From contig JADMJS010000233.1 in assembly GCA_018780435.1 (NCBI GenBank), positions 1-64,000 of the forward strand: a stretch of 64,000 nt of DNA, in the 5' to 3' direction. A program made the position numbers and the translations under genes. Source of the DNA: Myxococcales bacterium (GTDB taxonomy: Bacteria > Myxococcota_A > UBA9042 > GCA-2863065). Each line of letters starts with the position of its first letter. Within the stretch, counting starts at the first letter, position 1. The notes under the pieces are model-generated. The model was not told the DNA's origin. It saw nothing but the letters and a program-made list of their open reading frames with translations, and made no database searches. Below, piece after piece: positions 62,550 through 64,000 of this stretch.

Positions 62550-63500
62550 TCATCGTAAGCCGACGTCATCGGCAAAGATGACGCCGTCATAGTCTTCCGC
62601 CGAGAAGGGCAGGCTCAGCCGCGCCGACCGAGGTGCCGAGTCGAAGAGCGTGCGCGCGGCCTCCGGGACGGCGAAGCGGGTCGGGTATGTGTTGGCCTCG
62701 ATGACCAACTCCCAGGCGCGTTCGTAAAGGCGCGGCGTCTCAGCAATGGCCGTGCGGCGAGCGCGCTGCAACTGCTCGAGTACGGCGGCCACTCGGTTGG
62801 GGTCGAAAGGGGTGGGTTCGACGTCGACGTCACGTGTCGTGGCCGGGATCGGGCTGTTGCACTCCCCGGCCCAGAGCGAGACCTCACCGTCCGCTGCGAA
62901 GGGGTCGACCTGAACACCGCCGAGGTAGACGTTGAAGTGGACGTGCGGCGCCACGGCTCCAAACGAAGCGAGGGCGTCGAGCCCAGAATAGCCCGAGAGC
63001 GCGACCACTTGGCCGCGAGCGACGACGTCACCAACCTCGACGAGCGTGCGTGCGAGGTGGTTCGACGAGGTCATCAGGCCACCGCCGTGATCGATGTAGA
63101 GCTTGAGTCCGCCGCGGTTGTATTCGCTGCGCTGAGCCACAACGACACCGGGCGCCGCCGCGGTCACGCGGGTCCCAGGCGGGATCGCGAAGTCGGTCCC
63201 GTTGTGGCTGTCATAGGTGAGCCCCCGTCCGCGGAAGTCGCGGACATGCGTGACCTTGACCGACCACCCCTGCGCAACCGGGGTTGGCGTGCGATTGACG
63301 AGGTTCACGATAGGCACCGAACGCCCGAAAGGGTTTCGCCCGCGCCAAACTGCCGCTGCGAAGCGCGGCATGAAGAGCCGCGTGCTCGAGAGCCCGAACT
63401 TCGAGCCGGGCAGCCCGGGTTCGCCGCGGAGGGCGAGCCAGGTCTGACGGGCGGCTTGGTCGGTCAGACCTAGGATCTCGCGGAGACGGAGAGGTCGCAC
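62550..63500 (-). CDS. M23 (LytM-like) metallopeptidase
   Basis: 316 residues from GTG 63500; earlier in-frame starts at 63557 (GTG) and 63566 (TTG) are also possible. M23 catalytic pieces: HNGTDFAIPPGTRVTAAAPGVVV (His and Asp zinc ligands), YIDHGGGLMTSSNHLARTLVEVGDVVARGQVVALSGYSGLDA, and PHVHFNVYLGGVQVDP (HxH). Such enzymes cut peptidoglycan cross-links. No signal peptide is visible on these starts, so it is cytosolic, or the true start is further upstream. A helical C-terminal tail follows the peptidase domain. Confidence 0.85.
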   Translation of the reverse strand: MRPLRLREILGLTDQAARQTWLALRGEPGLPGSKFGLSSTRLFMPRFAAAVWRGRNPFGRSVPIVNLVNRTPTPVAQGWSVKVTHVRDFRGRGLTYDSHNGTDFAIPPGTRVTAAAPGVVVAQRSEYNRGGLKLYIDHGGGLMTSSNHLARTLVEVGDVVARGQVVALSGYSGLDALASFGAVAPHVHFNVYLGGVQVDPFAADGEVSLWAGECNSPIPATTRDVDVEPTPFDPNRVAAVLEQLQRARRTAIAETPRLYERAWELVIEANTYPTRFAVPEAARTLFDSAPRSARLSLPFSAEDYDGVIFADDVGLR

Positions 63501-63525
63501 CGTGTTCGACGATGTTGGTTCTCCA

Positions 63526-63940
63526 CTAACGTTCGTAGACGTAGGTGTTGTACTCACTCGGCACAACCCGGTTCATACATCGCAGGCATGACACGTTGGG
63601 GGCGGCACGCTTGAGTCTGAAGCGGATGCGCCGTTCGCCCTGATGGCGAGACCCACCATTGCTTCTGCCAGTTCTCATGAAACGCCATCTCGACCACACC
63701 ATCCTTCGCCTCATGCCGAAAACGGAAAGAGGCGGGCTCCTTGGCTACGATCGTCGCCAGCATCCCGCCGCGTAGCTCATGGCGAGGCCAAGCAGCACTA
63801 GGCATGTCGATGGACGTCGGATGTTCGAGCGTTCTGTCATCTCGATCATGAATCGTCCTCCCTTGCAGATACGACGTCAACGAGCGAGTTCTCGCGGTGT
63901 GGCCGCAGCTTGGGAGTCGCGCGACAATCACCTGTGCCAA
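63526..63940 (-). pseudogene. possible frameshifted small gene
   Basis: Two overlapping minus-strand frames look like one protein split by a frameshift near 63655. One gives FRFRHEAKDGVVEMAFHENWQKQWWVS, and the other continues as RHQGERRIRFRLKRAAPNVSCLRCMNR and ends at 63526. A CxxC pair is seen in the second part. The family is not recognised, and the evidence for a real gene is weak. Confidence 0.25.
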
Positions 63941-64000
63941 GGAGACCGTCGCCGCGCAACGACGCTGGCGCGGATTCGGTGACGGTCTGCTTGCGCAGGT

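Overview
The window is high-GC bacterial DNA with tightly packed genes, many stop/start overlaps of the ATGA or TGATG type, and a very high share of exported proteins. The most striking feature is a set of lipoproteins in which the lipobox cysteine is followed by an Asp/Thr/Gly/Pro-rich low-complexity spacer and then by EGF-like, C-type lectin, FG-GAP/VCBS, vWA, IgGFc-binding-like or dockerin-like modules. Together with two long cysteine-rich repeat proteins this points to a predator- or biofilm-type Myxococcota/Deltaproteobacteria genome. That assignment is inferred from gene content; no rRNA or tRNA is visible.

Layout. 1-9467 (minus): the N-terminal 2865 residues of a giant EGF/lectin-like modular lipoprotein and a small spacer lipoprotein. 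9525-21642: a GT-C-like membrane protein, a C-type-lectin lipoprotein, a coupled pair of acyltransferase 3 and membrane-embedded spermidine-synthase-like protein, a dockerin-like lipoprotein and two coupled beta-barrel-like paralogues. 21883-23661: a 35-residue Lys-rich protein, acireductone dioxygenase, and a PhnA/YjdM zinc-ribbon protein. 23801-27964: a three-gene TRAP transporter (TatT-like lipoprotein, solute-binding protein, fused DctQM). 28025-33425 (minus): a trehalose operon otsA-otsB-GH15, plus a small protein downstream. 33669-36278: an 869-residue Cys-repeat protein. 36424-39347 (minus): MgtC/DUF4010 protein coupled to an MscS channel.

39456-42544 (minus) is the part I find most interesting: two small membrane proteins, a divergent Lgt-family membrane enzyme and a radical SAM enzyme with the cysteine layout of tetraether/membrane-spanning-lipid synthases, the last three linked by 4-base overlaps. 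It looks like a lipid-modification cassette. 42599-44100 is a hipBA toxin-antitoxin pair with three evenly spaced copies of a palindromic operator upstream.

44382-64000: a fused parallel-beta-helix/di-haem cytochrome protein, a subtilisin-like protease, a PH-domain protein, a VCBS lipoprotein coupled to a PKHD-type dioxygenase, a vWA lipoprotein, a YdeI-family protein, a GreB-like factor, an IgGFc-binding-like lipoprotein, an M49-like zinc peptidase, a zinc-ribbon methyltransferase, a DJ-1/YCII fusion, a small membrane protein and an M23 peptidase. The ends of this stretch (62111-62549 and 63501-64000) have little clear coding and may hold decayed genes.
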